DNA from: GCA-2686295 sp964402995
GTDB lineage: Archaea > Nanobdellota > Nanobdellia > Woesearchaeales > GCA-2686295
Assembly: GCA_964402995.1 (NCBI GenBank)
Contig: CAYOEA010000007.1
Location: 1 to 64,000 of the forward strand
Direction: 5' to 3'
Length of the DNA: 64,000 bases
Part shown: one piece after another, positions 18,038-26,879 of the stretch
Layout of the letters: each line of letters begins with the position of its first letter
How positions within the stretch are numbered: position 1 is the stretch's first letter
The notes under the pieces: model-generated
The model's input: only the letters and a program-made list of their open reading frames with translations
Told to the model about the DNA's origin: nothing
Databases searched by the model: none
Position numbers and translations under genes: made by a program

Positions 18038-21000
18038 TCAGTCATCAGATTTAGGAACCTCATGCGATTCTTTAAACTTTTTTAGTTCCGAATATCTTCG
18101 TTTTGCTGCGTCTTCTGCTTTTGCATACAAATCTTTTGCACGTGCAGGATCCATACGCTGTAACATTGAATAACGCTTTTCATTCATAATATAATCGCCA
18201 AACTTAATTGTTGGATCTCGCGAGTCTAAGCTAAATTGTTTTTCATCTTCTAATCCAGGATTAAATCTGTAAAGTGGCCAATAACCTGAGTCAACTGCTC
18301 GTTTCTCCATGTCATCTCCTCGTTTCATATCAATCCCATGACCAATACATGGACTGTATGCAATAACAATGCTTGGACCAGGATATTCTTCTGCTTCTCT
18401 CATTGCTTTGATTAATTGATTTTTATTTGCTCCAAGTGATACTGATGCGACATATACATACCCATAGCTCATCATCATTTGTCCTAAATTCTTTTTACTC
18501 AAATCTTTTCCAGCTGCTGCAAATTTTGCAATTGAACCAAGCGGTGTTGACTTACTTGCTTGACCGCCAGTGTTTGAGTACATCTCAGTATCTAAGACTA
18601 AAACATTAATGTCTTTTCCTTGAGCTAAAACATGATCAAGTCCACCAAAACCTATATCATAAGCCCAGCCGTCTCCACCAATAGCCCAAACTGATTTTTC
18701 TACAAAATAATCTTGTAATTCTACAACTGTTTCGTAAATTGGTTTTGCTTTTCCTTTAGCTTTTCCTTTTACTTTTGCAAGTTCTTTAATTATTTCGTCT
18801 TGCAATGCAATCATATCATCAGATGTATCTTTCCAGTTATTTACTGCTTTCCTAAGTAGTGTTGAAAGTTTTGGACTTAGTTTTAATTGTATAAGTGCTT
18901 TAGAGTTAGATAATAATTGCGTTCTAATTGAATCAACTGCCACCCTCATTCCAAAACCATATTCAGCATTATCTTCAAATAATGAATTTGCCCATGCAGG
19001 TCCTCTTCCATCTTCACCCGTTGTATAAGGTATAGTTGGGAATGTTCCTCCAAAGATTGATGAACAACCAGTTGCATTTGCAACTATCATTCTTCGACCA
19101 TACATTTGAGTTAATAATTTGATATAAGGTGTTTCTCCACATCCACTACAAGCTCCACTAAATTCAAATAATGGTTTGTGTAATTGTGTGAATTTTAATG
19201 TTCCAACTGGCACTCCTTCAACATTATTATCAGGTAATGCGTCAAAGAATTCTGAGTTTGCATTCTCGCCTGCAGCTCTTCGCTCAGCAATTGGTTTCAT
19301 TACTAAAGATTTATTTTTAGTTGGACATGCTTCTGCACATAAGTTACAGCCAGTACAATCTTCAGGATAAACTTGAACTCTAAATCCTAATTTATCTTTT
19401 AGTTTTCCCATTACATTTACAGCCTTAAAAGTTTCAGGAGCATCTTTTAGATCATCCTTATTAATTTGTTTTAATCTTATTGCTGCGTGTGGACATACAA
19501 ATGAACAAATCCCACATTGAATACAATTTTCAGAAAGCCATGTTGGAATTTCTGATGCAATTCCTCTTTTCTCAAGCTTTGTTGTTCCTACTGGAACTGA
19601 ACCATCTAGAGTCATTGATGAAACTGGGATTGTATCTCCTTTTAATTCTGTAATTGGTTGAATAATTTTCTTTGCAAATACTGAATCTGCTTTAATTCTT
19701 TTATATTCAACCCATTCTTTAATAGAACTTGGAACTGGAACTTCTTCTATAGCGCCTATTGTTTTATCAACTGCATCCCAGTTTTTATTTACAATATCCA
19801 TCCCTTTTCTTTCGAATTGTTTTTTAATTGCACCTTTGATTAATTTGATAGCTTCTTTTTCAGGTAAAACTCCTGAAATTTCAAAGAATGCTGCCTGCAT
19901 AACTGTATTAATTCTGTGGCCTAAACCTGCTTTCTCTGCAATACTAGTTGCATCAATATTGTAAAACTTTAGTTTCTTCTCAATTATTGCTTCTTGCATG
20001 TCTTTTGTTAAATGCCTAAATATGTCATCTTTATTCCATGCAGAATTTAACAAGAATACTGCGCCAGGTTTTATCCCTTTAAGTAAATCATATTTTCCAA
20101 TAAATGAAGTATTATGTACTGCTACAAAATCAAATTGCTCAGGAATATAAGGTAAATTTAGTTTATCCTTTCCAAATCTAAGATAACTTCTAGTGATTCC
20201 ACCGCTTTTTTTCGAGTCATAAGAAAAATATGCTTGAGCATATTGTGATGTATTCTCTCCAATTATTTTAATTGAATTCTTATTTGCACTTACAGTTCCA
20301 TCACTTCCAAGACCCCAGAATTGACATCTCTTTACACTTGCGGGTTCAACATCCAAATTAGTTATTACAGGAATAGATTTATGAGTTACATCATCATTGA
20401 TCCCAACTGTAAAATCAGTGAAACATTGATTGTCTAAATGTTTAAAAACTGCATCAACCATTGATGGAGTAAATTCTTTTGATGAAAGACCATATCGTCC
20501 TCCAATTATTTTTACACCTGCAACATCTTTGTATGCTTGAACTATATCTAAGTATAATGGTTCTCCAGGACTTCCTGCTTCTTTTGTTCTATCTAAAACA
20601 GCAATTTTCCTAACAGTTTTTGGAATTACTGCAAGTAAATCTTCATTTGAGAAAGGTCTAAATAATCTTACTTTTACCATTCCAATTCTTTCGCCTTTTT
20701 TCTGTAAGTATTTTACAGTTTCAAGTACTGTGTCTGCAGATGATGCCATTGTGACAATTATTTTTTCTGCAAATTTTGATCCATAATATTCAAATGGTTT
20801 ATATTTTCGACCTGTTTTTTCACCAAGTAATTTAAAATATTTTTTAACTACTCCTGGTACGGCGTCATAATATTTGTTTGAAGCTTCTCTTCCTTGAAAA
20901 TACACATCAGGGTTTTCAGCTCCAACTTTTGCATAAGGACGCTCAGGTAATAATGCCCTTTTTCTAAATTCATTTATTGGTTTTAAGTCAACTAATTTTT

Positions 21001-21571
21001 TCATTTCATCATAATCCATTAGTTCTACTTTTGATATTTCATGAGAAGTTCTAAATCCGTCAAAGAATGCTAAGAATGGTATTCTTGTATCCATTGTCGC
21101 TAAGTGAGCAACTATTGCATTATCTGCTACTTCTTGCACATTAGATGCAGACATTATTGCAAATCCAGTTCCTCTTGCACTCATAACATCTGAGTGATCA
21201 CAAAATATTGACAAAGATTGATAGGCTAAAGATCTTGCTGCAATATGAAATACTGATGGAAGCATTTCTCCTGCAATTTTAAACATATTTGGCAACATTA
21301 ATAACAATCCTTGCGATGCTGTAAAAGTTGTTGTAAGTGCTCCCGCAGATAAAGAACCATGTATTGCTCCTGCTGCTCCAGCTTCTGACTGCATCTCTAT
21401 TACATGCAATTTTTCTCCAAAGATATTTTTCTTATCTTTTGCTGCCCATTCATCAACCATTTCTCCCATTGAAGATGCTGGTGTTATTGGGTATATTGCT
21501 GCTACATCACTAAAAGCATAAGCCACATGAGCTGCTGCTGTATTTCCATCAATTGTTCTAATCTTTGCCAT
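18038..21571 (-). CDS. nifJ: Pyruvate:ferredoxin (flavodoxin) oxidoreductase, single polypeptide
   Basis: 1177 aa from ATG 21571 (a GTG at 21586 adds five residues; TATA at about 21595 favours 21571). Domains in order: pyruvate-binding alpha domain (IRTIDGNTAAAHVAYAFSD, YPITPASSM), gamma domain, a two-cluster ferredoxin domain (CIQCGICSFVCPHA and CTGCNLCAEACP), and the C-terminal TPP domain (SGCGETPYIKL, GDGWAYDIGFGGLDH, NTGGQAS). It converts pyruvate and CoA to acetyl-CoA, CO2 and reduced ferredoxin. The fused NifJ form is typical of bacteria and anaerobic eukaryotes; most archaea use a multi-subunit enzyme, so bacterial acquisition is likely. It suggests a fermentative cell. Confidence 0.95.
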   Translation of the reverse strand: MAKIRTIDGNTAAAHVAYAFSDVAAIYPITPASSMGEMVDEWAAKDKKNIFGEKLHVIEMQSEAGAAGAIHGSLSAGALTTTFTASQGLLLMLPNMFKIAGEMLPSVFHIAARSLAYQSLSIFCDHSDVMSARGTGFAIMSASNVQEVADNAIVAHLATMDTRIPFLAFFDGFRTSHEISKVELMDYDEMKKLVDLKPINEFRKRALLPERPYAKVGAENPDVYFQGREASNKYYDAVPGVVKKYFKLLGEKTGRKYKPFEYYGSKFAEKIIVTMASSADTVLETVKYLQKKGERIGMVKVRLFRPFSNEDLLAVIPKTVRKIAVLDRTKEAGSPGEPLYLDIVQAYKDVAGVKIIGGRYGLSSKEFTPSMVDAVFKHLDNQCFTDFTVGINDDVTHKSIPVITNLDVEPASVKRCQFWGLGSDGTVSANKNSIKIIGENTSQYAQAYFSYDSKKSGGITRSYLRFGKDKLNLPYIPEQFDFVAVHNTSFIGKYDLLKGIKPGAVFLLNSAWNKDDIFRHLTKDMQEAIIEKKLKFYNIDATSIAEKAGLGHRINTVMQAAFFEISGVLPEKEAIKLIKGAIKKQFERKGMDIVNKNWDAVDKTIGAIEEVPVPSSIKEWVEYKRIKADSVFAKKIIQPITELKGDTIPVSSMTLDGSVPVGTTKLEKRGIASEIPTWLSENCIQCGICSFVCPHAAIRLKQINKDDLKDAPETFKAVNVMGKLKDKLGFRVQVYPEDCTGCNLCAEACPTKNKSLVMKPIAERRAAGENANSEFFDALPDNNVEGVPVGTLKFTQLHKPLFEFSGACSGCGETPYIKLLTQMYGRRMIVANATGCSSIFGGTFPTIPYTTGEDGRGPAWANSLFEDNAEYGFGMRVAVDSIRTQLLSNSKALIQLKLSPKLSTLLRKAVNNWKDTSDDMIALQDEIIKELAKVKGKAKGKAKPIYETVVELQDYFVEKSVWAIGGDGWAYDIGFGGLDHVLAQGKDINVLVLDTEMYSNTGGQASKSTPLGSIAKFAAAGKDLSKKNLGQMMMSYGYVYVASVSLGANKNQLIKAMREAEEYPGPSIVIAYSPCIGHGIDMKRGDDMEKRAVDSGYWPLYRFNPGLEDEKQFSLDSRDPTIKFGDYIMNEKRYSMLQRMDPARAKDLYAKAEDAAKRRYSELKKFKESHEVPKSDD

Positions 21572-21664
21572 AGAGTTTAGCGTCACAGTTATTATATTTA
21601 AAGTATCTTATTCACTCAGAAAGTGTAAATGAATTAAAAAATTAGAAAAAGAAATAAAAAAAAT

Positions 21665-22480
21665 TTATTTTAACACTGCTCTATATTCAGGAACTACATC
21701 TTTACAAAATGCAGTCATTCCTTCTTCAGTCTTATAATGTTTAATCATACCTTGAATTATAGAAAATGGCAAAGTTACAATATCAGCGCCAACTAAAGCG
21801 CATTCTCGCGCCTGCCTGGAATTCCTAATACTTGCAGCAATAATTTCTGTATCATAACCATAAGTGTCTAAAACTTCCATACATTGGCTCACTAAATCAA
21901 TTCCTGAAATAATTCCATTATCTTCTAAAACATCAGTTCCATCTTCTGCTCCACCTGATGGATAATAATCTGTTTTATCAAATTCATAACCATTTTCATT
22001 TCTAAGATCATCATCTATTCGACCTGCAAAAGGACTAATATAAGTAGCTCCAGCTTTTGCAGCGAGTAAACATTGTTCAGGCGTAAATACTAATGTACAA
22101 TTAACAGGAATTTTTAATTTAGATAATTCTTTAATTACTTTTATCCCATCAAAATTATTAGTTGCTTTTCCATAAACAGGATTTATAGGAATTTTTATGA
22201 CAACATTTCCATCTTTTTTAAATTTAGAATATAATTTCTTTCCTTCAGCCAACATATCTTTGTAAGTTACCCCTACAACTTCAAGTGAAACTGGAGTTTT
22301 TTTAGCAGCTTTCAAAATCTTCCGAATATATTCATTCATATCAATCTTCTTGCCACTCTTTTTAAGCTTAGCCACAGCTTTTTTCATAAGAGAAGGATTT
22401 GTTGTAACACCATCAAGAATACCATAACTTTCAGCTTCTTTTATTTCGTCTAAATCCGCAGTATCAATAAATATTTTCAT
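21665..22480 (-). CDS. Transaldolase-family protein
   Basis: 271 aa. MKIFIDTADLDEIKEAESYG and GVTTNPSLM are the start signature of short (TalC/MipB/fructose-6-phosphate aldolase type) transaldolases. The Schiff-base lysine lies in NVVIKIPI, and TLVFTPEQCLLAAKAGATYISPFAGR is the conserved barrel segment. It is longer than standard 215-aa TalC owing to insertions near residues 40-50 and 170-190. It moves three-carbon units between sugar phosphates, and in DPANN may support a partial pentose phosphate route. GGGGGG precedes ATG 22480. Confidence 0.9.
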   Translation of the reverse strand: MKIFIDTADLDEIKEAESYGILDGVTTNPSLMKKAVAKLKKSGKKIDMNEYIRKILKAAKKTPVSLEVVGVTYKDMLAEGKKLYSKFKKDGNVVIKIPINPVYGKATNNFDGIKVIKELSKLKIPVNCTLVFTPEQCLLAAKAGATYISPFAGRIDDDLRNENGYEFDKTDYYPSGGAEDGTDVLEDNGIISGIDLVSQCMEVLDTYGYDTEIIAASIRNSRQARECALVGADIVTLPFSIIQGMIKHYKTEEGMTAFCKDVVPEYRAVLK

Positions 22481-22592
22481 AGTTTTTCCCCCCGTAAAAA
22501 TTTTGTACTAAAAAGAACTATTAATTCTTTCAAGTTTCATTAATAATTAACCCTAAGAAGAATAATCAGCTTATGCCTTAATAAATATTTGG

Positions 22593-22877
22593 TTAATCTA
22601 AAATTTCGACACCTTTCCAGAAAGCAACATAACCTTTGATGTTTTCTGCTTCAGAAGATGGAGTTGGATAATACCATGCAGCGTCTAAATTAGTCTTGCC
22701 ATCAACAACAAGATCATAATAACTAGCTTTTCCTTTCCAAGGGCAACTTGTTTCAAGTTTACTTTCTTTAAAGAATTCTTTTTTTATGGAGTCAAATGGA
22801 AAGTAAACATTTCCTTCAACTTGTTCATAAGATTCACTCTCTGCAATTATTTGCCCATACCATTTTGCTTGTACCAT
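22593..22877 (-). CDS. DUF427 family protein
   Basis: 94 aa from ATG 22877 (GTG 22892 adds five residues). VYFPFDSIKKEFF, TSCPWKGKASYYDL and AAWYYPTPSSEAENIKGYVAF match the DUF427 (Pfam PF04248) beta-barrel fold, including the conserved CPWKG. The biochemical role of the family is not settled. It is the last gene of the CARF-HTH/glutaredoxin/thioredoxin reductase operon, 17 bp or less after trxB, hinting at a redox-linked role (inference). Confidence 0.85.
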   Translation of the reverse strand: MVQAKWYGQIIAESESYEQVEGNVYFPFDSIKKEFFKESKLETSCPWKGKASYYDLVVDGKTNLDAAWYYPTPSSEAENIKGYVAFWKGVEILD

Positions 22878-22908
22878 TTTTTCTTTATTCACTTTAAAAT
22901 AATTAAAA

Positions 22909-23811
22909 TTAATCTCGATTTGCCAAGTATCGAGCAGCTTTAATAAGCGCCATACAACCTTGCCCTGCAGCTATAACATATTGATATTCATGTCCTGACG
23001 CACAATCTCCGGCTGCAAATATTCCAGGAACATTACTTTCAGTTTTACAATTAATATCTATATGTCCATGTTCATCAAGTGAAACTAATCCTTTTACAAA
23101 ATCAGTATTTGGAATTAGACCAATTTCTACTATAACACCACCAACAGCAAGTTCACGCATCATTCCATGTTTTTCAAGTTTTATTCCAGAAACAAACTTT
23201 TTTCCTAAAACTTCTTTTGTATCTGCATTGAATAATACTTCAACTTTTGGATTTGCATTTACTTTTTCAATTAAATATTCATGCGCTGTAAATTCAGGTC
23301 CTCTAACTATTAAATAAATTTTATTTGCGATGTCTTTCATAAAGTCAACTGCTTCAAGTGCAGAGTTTCCTCCACCAACTATTGCAACATCCAGTCCAGA
23401 AAATAATGGCCCATCACAAATTGAGCAGTATACAACTCCTTTCTTTGCAAGCCTTTCTTCTCCAGGAACATTTAGTTTTCTATGCCGAGCACCTGTTGCA
23501 ACTATAACAGTTTTTGTTTTATATTCTTCTTTATCTGTTTTAACTATGAAATCACGACCAATTTTCTCAACTGTACTTACCCACTCCAGTTTTGGTTTTA
23601 CAGAATTAAAATCTAATTGTTCTTGCATTACAGAAGATAATTCTACACCTGTTGTTTTCACAATTCCAGGATAATTTAGAACTTCTCCACTTTCCATGAA
23701 TTGTCCACCAAACTCTCCTGCGATCAATTCATACTTCATTCTTTTTCTTGAAGCGTAGATTGCTGCAGTTAAGCCAGCCATCCCACTACCTATTATTATT
23801 ACGTCATACAT
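22909..23811 (-). CDS. trxB: Thioredoxin reductase
   Basis: 300 aa. N-terminal FAD motif VIIIGSGMAGLTAAIYASRK, NAD(P)H Rossmann motif VAIVGGGNSALEAVDF, redox-active CSIC (in VYCSICDGPLF), and C-terminal FAD-binding IFAAGDCASG. It transfers electrons from NAD(P)H to a thioredoxin or glutaredoxin-like partner. The glutaredoxin-like gene ends 19 bp upstream in the same operon and is the likely substrate. Cytoplasmic. Confidence 0.93.
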   Translation of the reverse strand: MYDVIIIGSGMAGLTAAIYASRKRMKYELIAGEFGGQFMESGEVLNYPGIVKTTGVELSSVMQEQLDFNSVKPKLEWVSTVEKIGRDFIVKTDKEEYKTKTVIVATGARHRKLNVPGEERLAKKGVVYCSICDGPLFSGLDVAIVGGGNSALEAVDFMKDIANKIYLIVRGPEFTAHEYLIEKVNANPKVEVLFNADTKEVLGKKFVSGIKLEKHGMMRELAVGGVIVEIGLIPNTDFVKGLVSLDEHGHIDINCKTESNVPGIFAAGDCASGHEYQYVIAAGQGCMALIKAARYLANRD

Positions 23812-23830
23812 CTTAACATCTAATTTGATT

Positions 23831-24061
23831 TTAGAGCTTTAAAAGTTCTTTTAATTTTACTTCATCATAGCCTATAACTACTGAATCATCTACTGAAACT
23901 ACAGGAACTCCCATTTGTTCACTCTTCTCAATCATTTCAGTTCTTCCTTCAGAATCTTCAGCAACATTTACTTCAGTAAATTCTACTTTGTTTGCTTTCA
24001 AAAAATCTTTTACTTTATGACACCAAGGACATGTTGGTGTTGAATATACTTTTACGTTCAT
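23831..24061 (-). CDS. Glutaredoxin-like protein (NrdH/thioredoxin-type)
   Basis: 76 aa. KVYSTPTCPWCHKVKDFL carries the CPWC active site, GVPVVSVDD holds the cis-proline, and GYDEVKLKELL is the C-terminal GxD-type signature. Such small thiol oxidoreductases reduce disulfides, here probably recharged by the adjacent TrxB. SD AGAGGT precedes ATG 24061, 12 bp after the CARF-HTH gene. Confidence 0.92.
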   Translation of the reverse strand: MNVKVYSTPTCPWCHKVKDFLKANKVEFTEVNVAEDSEGRTEMIEKSEQMGVPVVSVDDSVVIGYDEVKLKELLKL

Positions 24062-24073
24062 TTTATTTACCTC

Positions 24074-24724
24074 TCACTCGCGTTTTTTAGTTGGTATGTA
24101 TCCTTGTAATAACAATGAACCCATACTCGATAATTTTACAAATAATTGATTACCTTCTTCTTTTACATCTACTAACCTATACTCTTTTAATCCCTTATAC
24201 TTATAATTCCCATTTATGTGATAAGACAATAAAGATCTTGACATTTTCAGAGTTTTCCCTAATTGTGTCAAACTTAAGTATTCATCACCTTTTAATTCAG
24301 ATAATAAAGACATTTTATTATTACTTAGTTCACTATAATAAGATAATTTCATTATAGGAAGTAAAAAACATTCAGTTCCACCTTCTTTTACTCCAAAACA
24401 TTTTAGCCCATTTGCATAAGCAGCACTAAGCGCAGCACATGTACTCATTTTGTCTCCAGTTGCAACGTTAACAATTAAATCATCACAATCATGCAAACTA
24501 CAAATTTGGCCAAAAACTCTAAACATTTCTTCAAGTACATTCTCAGAAATTTCCATTATTTGGGTTTCTATCGTGAATGTTTTTAATTTCTCCCGTATAT
24601 CGTTTGCTTCTGAAAGTTTATTCTTTGGTGTTACTAATATTACTTTCTTTGTTGCAAATTCTTTCATACCTACAAACAATAAATTCGGTTCATCGCCAAG
24701 TGGCGCAATTACAGTATAACTCAT
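24074..24724 (-). CDS. CARF-like sensor domain with winged HTH (Csa3/HFX_2341-like regulator)
   Basis: 216 aa. The N-terminal Rossmann-like domain (YTVIAPLGDEPNLLFVGMKE ... DLIVNVATGDKMSTCAALSA) has the CARF core pattern of Csa3/DUF6293 regulators, which sense cyclic oligoadenylates or other nucleotides. The C-terminal domain is a winged helix: SLTQLGKTLKMSRSLLSYHI. No CRISPR or cas gene is visible in the window. It heads the glutaredoxin-trxB-DUF427 operon and has a pair of direct repeats upstream, so it may regulate redox genes in response to a nucleotide. Family assignment by eye; ligand unknown. Confidence 0.7.
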   Translation of the reverse strand: MSYTVIAPLGDEPNLLFVGMKEFATKKVILVTPKNKLSEANDIREKLKTFTIETQIMEISENVLEEMFRVFGQICSLHDCDDLIVNVATGDKMSTCAALSAAYANGLKCFGVKEGGTECFLLPIMKLSYYSELSNNKMSLLSELKGDEYLSLTQLGKTLKMSRSLLSYHINGNYKYKGLKEYRLVDVKEEGNQLFVKLSSMGSLLLQGYIPTKKRE

Positions 24725-24744
24725 TTTTTATCACCATATTAATA

Positions 24745-24789
24745 TGTCAAAAGTTTATTTGATACTTGCCCTTGATTGTCAAAACTTAG
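24745..24789 (-). promoter_or_regulatory. Direct repeats upstream of the CARF-HTH operon
   Basis: TGTCAAAAGTTTA (24745-24757) and TGTCAAAACTTAG (24777-24789) share TGTCAAAA-TT and are 32 bp apart, about three helical turns on the same face. They lie in the promoter region of the CARF-HTH gene and could be its binding sites. Confidence 0.35.
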
Positions 24790-24845
24790 TTTGGACTGCT
24801 TAAGGCAACTATTATAGTATCTTAAAAAGGTAAGTAATATAAATA

Positions 24846-24861
24846 ATTAACTATAGTTAAT
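24846..24861 (+). promoter_or_regulatory. Perfect 16-bp palindrome at a promoter
   Basis: ATTAACTATAGTTAAT is a perfect palindrome directly downstream of TATAAATA (24838-24845) and upstream of the GGTGG ribosome site of the 51-aa gene. This position, between TATA and start codon, is typical of a repressor operator. Confidence 0.55.
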
Positions 24862-24879
24862 AATTAGGTGGTTTGAAAA

Positions 24880-25035
24880 ATGAAAAAGAACGTGAAGGGA
24901 ATAAAGCAAGAAATAGTATGTGAAAAAGGAGTATGTAAAGATATAAGCTATCCTAGCTGCACAGATAAACATACTACAATAAAAGACATAATTGAATGCG
25001 AATATATTGAATCTGTCAAACCTAAAACTTGGTAA
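24880..25035 (+). CDS. 51-aa cysteine-containing microprotein
   Basis: A short ORF with start ATG 24880, GGTGG upstream and TAA 25033-25035. It has CEKGVC, then two more cysteines (SYPSC, IIEC), so a metal or disulfide site is possible. Reality is supported by its own TATA box, palindromic operator and hairpin/U-tract terminator. I do not recognise the family. Divergent from the CARF-HTH redox operon. Confidence 0.65.
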   Translation: MKKNVKGIKQEIVCEKGVCKDISYPSCTDKHTTIKDIIECEYIESVKPKTW

Positions 25036-25061
25036 GAAAGTAAGAGCATTTGAAACAATGA

Positions 25062-25106
25062 GTGTAGCTTAACAAACCATGAGAAAAGCTACACAATAAT
25101 TTTTTT
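25062..25106 (+). terminator. Hairpin and U-tract terminator
   Basis: GTGTAGCTT (25062-25070) pairs perfectly with AAGCTACAC (25086-25094), followed by AATAATTTTTTT. It lies 26 bp after the 51-aa microprotein gene. Confidence 0.75.
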
Positions 25107-25179
25107 CATCTTAAAATTCGAATAATTCTTAGCAAAAAATACAAAACTTTTATTAAGAGGCTGTGGCCTACAAAAACTA

Positions 25180-25767
25180 ATGGCTAAAAAAAGTAATGAT
25201 GAATACGTCGTTTTGGATATAGAAACTACAGGTCTTTCAAAATATATGCATAAAATAACTGAGATTGCAGCGGTTAAAATCAAAGGCAAAAAAATAATTG
25301 GAGAATATCAATCATTAATCAATCCAGAAACACACATCCCATCTTTTATCACAAGACTAACAGGAATAAATGATGAACTTGTAAAAGACGCGCCAAAGAT
25401 TCACGAAGAATTACCAAATTTCTTAGAATTCTTAAGCGATAAACCAATAATTGCACACAACGCATCATTTGATTATGGATTCCTAAGTCATAATGTAGAC
25501 ACTCATCTTAAAACTAATTTTCTAAATGAAAAAATTTGCACAAGAAAACTTGCAAATAGACTTCTTCCAGAATTACCAAGTAAAAAACTAAGCATTCTAT
25601 GCGAATTATTTGAAATTACAAATGAGCAAGCACACAGAGCAATGGCAGATACAAAAGCTACAGCAGAATTATTTTTAAAAATGAGAAACATGATGCAAAA
25701 ATCAAATATTAAAACTTTAGAAGAAGTAAAAGTCTTTGAAACAAAACCAAGACAAAGAAATTACTAA
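25180..25767 (+). CDS. DnaQ-like 3'-5' exonuclease (DEDDh)
   Basis: 195 aa. Exo motifs are complete: VLDIETTGL (D-E), HNASFD (second Asp) and HRAMADTKA (His/Asp of DEDDh). It matches the epsilon/PolC proofreading exonuclease family and would remove 3' nucleotides from DNA or RNA. Family III DEDDh proteins are usual in bacteria and sporadic in archaea, so transfer is possible. A TATA-like CTTTTATTA lies about 28 bp upstream of ATG 25180 (leaderless). No polymerase neighbour. Confidence 0.9.
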   Translation: MAKKSNDEYVVLDIETTGLSKYMHKITEIAAVKIKGKKIIGEYQSLINPETHIPSFITRLTGINDELVKDAPKIHEELPNFLEFLSDKPIIAHNASFDYGFLSHNVDTHLKTNFLNEKICTRKLANRLLPELPSKKLSILCELFEITNEQAHRAMADTKATAELFLKMRNMMQKSNIKTLEEVKVFETKPRQRNY

Positions 25768-25787
25768 AAAATAAAACAAACAATTAA

Positions 25788-26843
25788 TCAAACAAATTTA
25801 CGCATCATTTCTTCAACAAATGGTTTTTTCAAATGAACAGAATCATGAGGACAAAGTTCTACACAGCACATACAATAAACACATAAACTTTTATCCCAAG
25901 TATTAGGTTTATCTTTATTAATTACAAGCGCATTCACAGGACATTTCTTTGCGCACAAATTACATCGCACACATTTTTCTTCATCAAAAACAATTTTAGG
26001 TTTTGGAAAAAGAGCAACTAAACCACTAAGCCTCGATACAACAGAATTTGGCTTCTTAAAATTTAAATTCTCAATTTTTCCAATTACAGAAACATCAACA
26101 GAAACATCATGTTTAATCGTAGTTACTTCTTTTGGTTTAAAACCCATTATTTGACAAGCTACAATATCTGTTTCAAGCGGTGTTTGTCCAACAACTATAG
26201 TATTTGCAGATTTAGGAGTTCCTGCAGATCCAGGGCCATTTCCTTCAAGACCAAGTATCCCATCCACAATATTAATCGTTGGATTTATTTTATTCTTCAA
26301 TGCAACTACGAGTTTTGCAAAATTATCAGTTCCAGAGTATTCTTTATGCAAAATAGCTTTCATTCGACCAGGAATACAACCATATAAATTCTTTGTACAA
26401 AGTGTAGCATTAGTTAAAATATGAGTTTTAAGTTTAGCAACATTAATTATATAATCTGCTTCAAATAAAATTTTAGGAAGTTCTAAATCAGTATCTCTGA
26501 CTCTGACTTTTTGTTTGTCTAAAACTTCAAAGTTTACTACATCAGCATATTTCTTCAAACTATTCATTCCAGAAACTTCAAGCGTCTTATCAGTTTCATT
26601 TCCAGAGCTATCCCCAATAACTATTTTTTTAGCAAAAGGAGTAATAATTTTACAAACAGCTTCAACAACGGCTGGATGAGTAGTTACTGCTTGCTCAAGT
26701 TTTGAAGCAACTAAAAGATTTGGTTTAATTACAAACACAGAATTTTTCTTAAAAGTAATTGCAAGTTTCGAAAACGAATCCTCAATTACCTTTTGAATTT
26801 TAGAAACATCATAAACGTCACATTTAGAGATTACAACTACCAT
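25788..26843 (-). CDS. DUF362 protein with two [4Fe-4S] ferredoxin motifs
   Basis: 351 aa from ATG 26843, chosen because a TTTAAAT box lies about 27 bp upstream; an ATG at 26867 is also in frame. DUF362 segments: VFVIKPNLL, VTTHPAVVEAV, KLKTHILTNATLCTKNLYG, VDGILGLEGNGPG. The C-terminus carries CVRCNLCAKKCP and CVYCMCCVELCP, two four-cysteine clusters. The family is a ferredoxin-linked protein of uncertain reaction, common in anaerobic archaea and bacteria. Likely cytoplasmic electron transfer, fitting the PFOR metabolism. Confidence 0.88.
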   Translation of the reverse strand: MVVVISKCDVYDVSKIQKVIEDSFSKLAITFKKNSVFVIKPNLLVASKLEQAVTTHPAVVEAVCKIITPFAKKIVIGDSSGNETDKTLEVSGMNSLKKYADVVNFEVLDKQKVRVRDTDLELPKILFEADYIINVAKLKTHILTNATLCTKNLYGCIPGRMKAILHKEYSGTDNFAKLVVALKNKINPTINIVDGILGLEGNGPGSAGTPKSANTIVVGQTPLETDIVACQIMGFKPKEVTTIKHDVSVDVSVIGKIENLNFKKPNSVVSRLSGLVALFPKPKIVFDEEKCVRCNLCAKKCPVNALVINKDKPNTWDKSLCVYCMCCVELCPHDSVHLKKPFVEEMMRKFV

Positions 26844-26879
26844 AAAATAATAAACAAAGCTCATCATTTAAATTATTTT

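Noticed and set aside
24091..24762. Plus-strand open frames opposite the CARF-HTH gene
   Set aside because: Antisense to a well supported gene, with no ribosome site.
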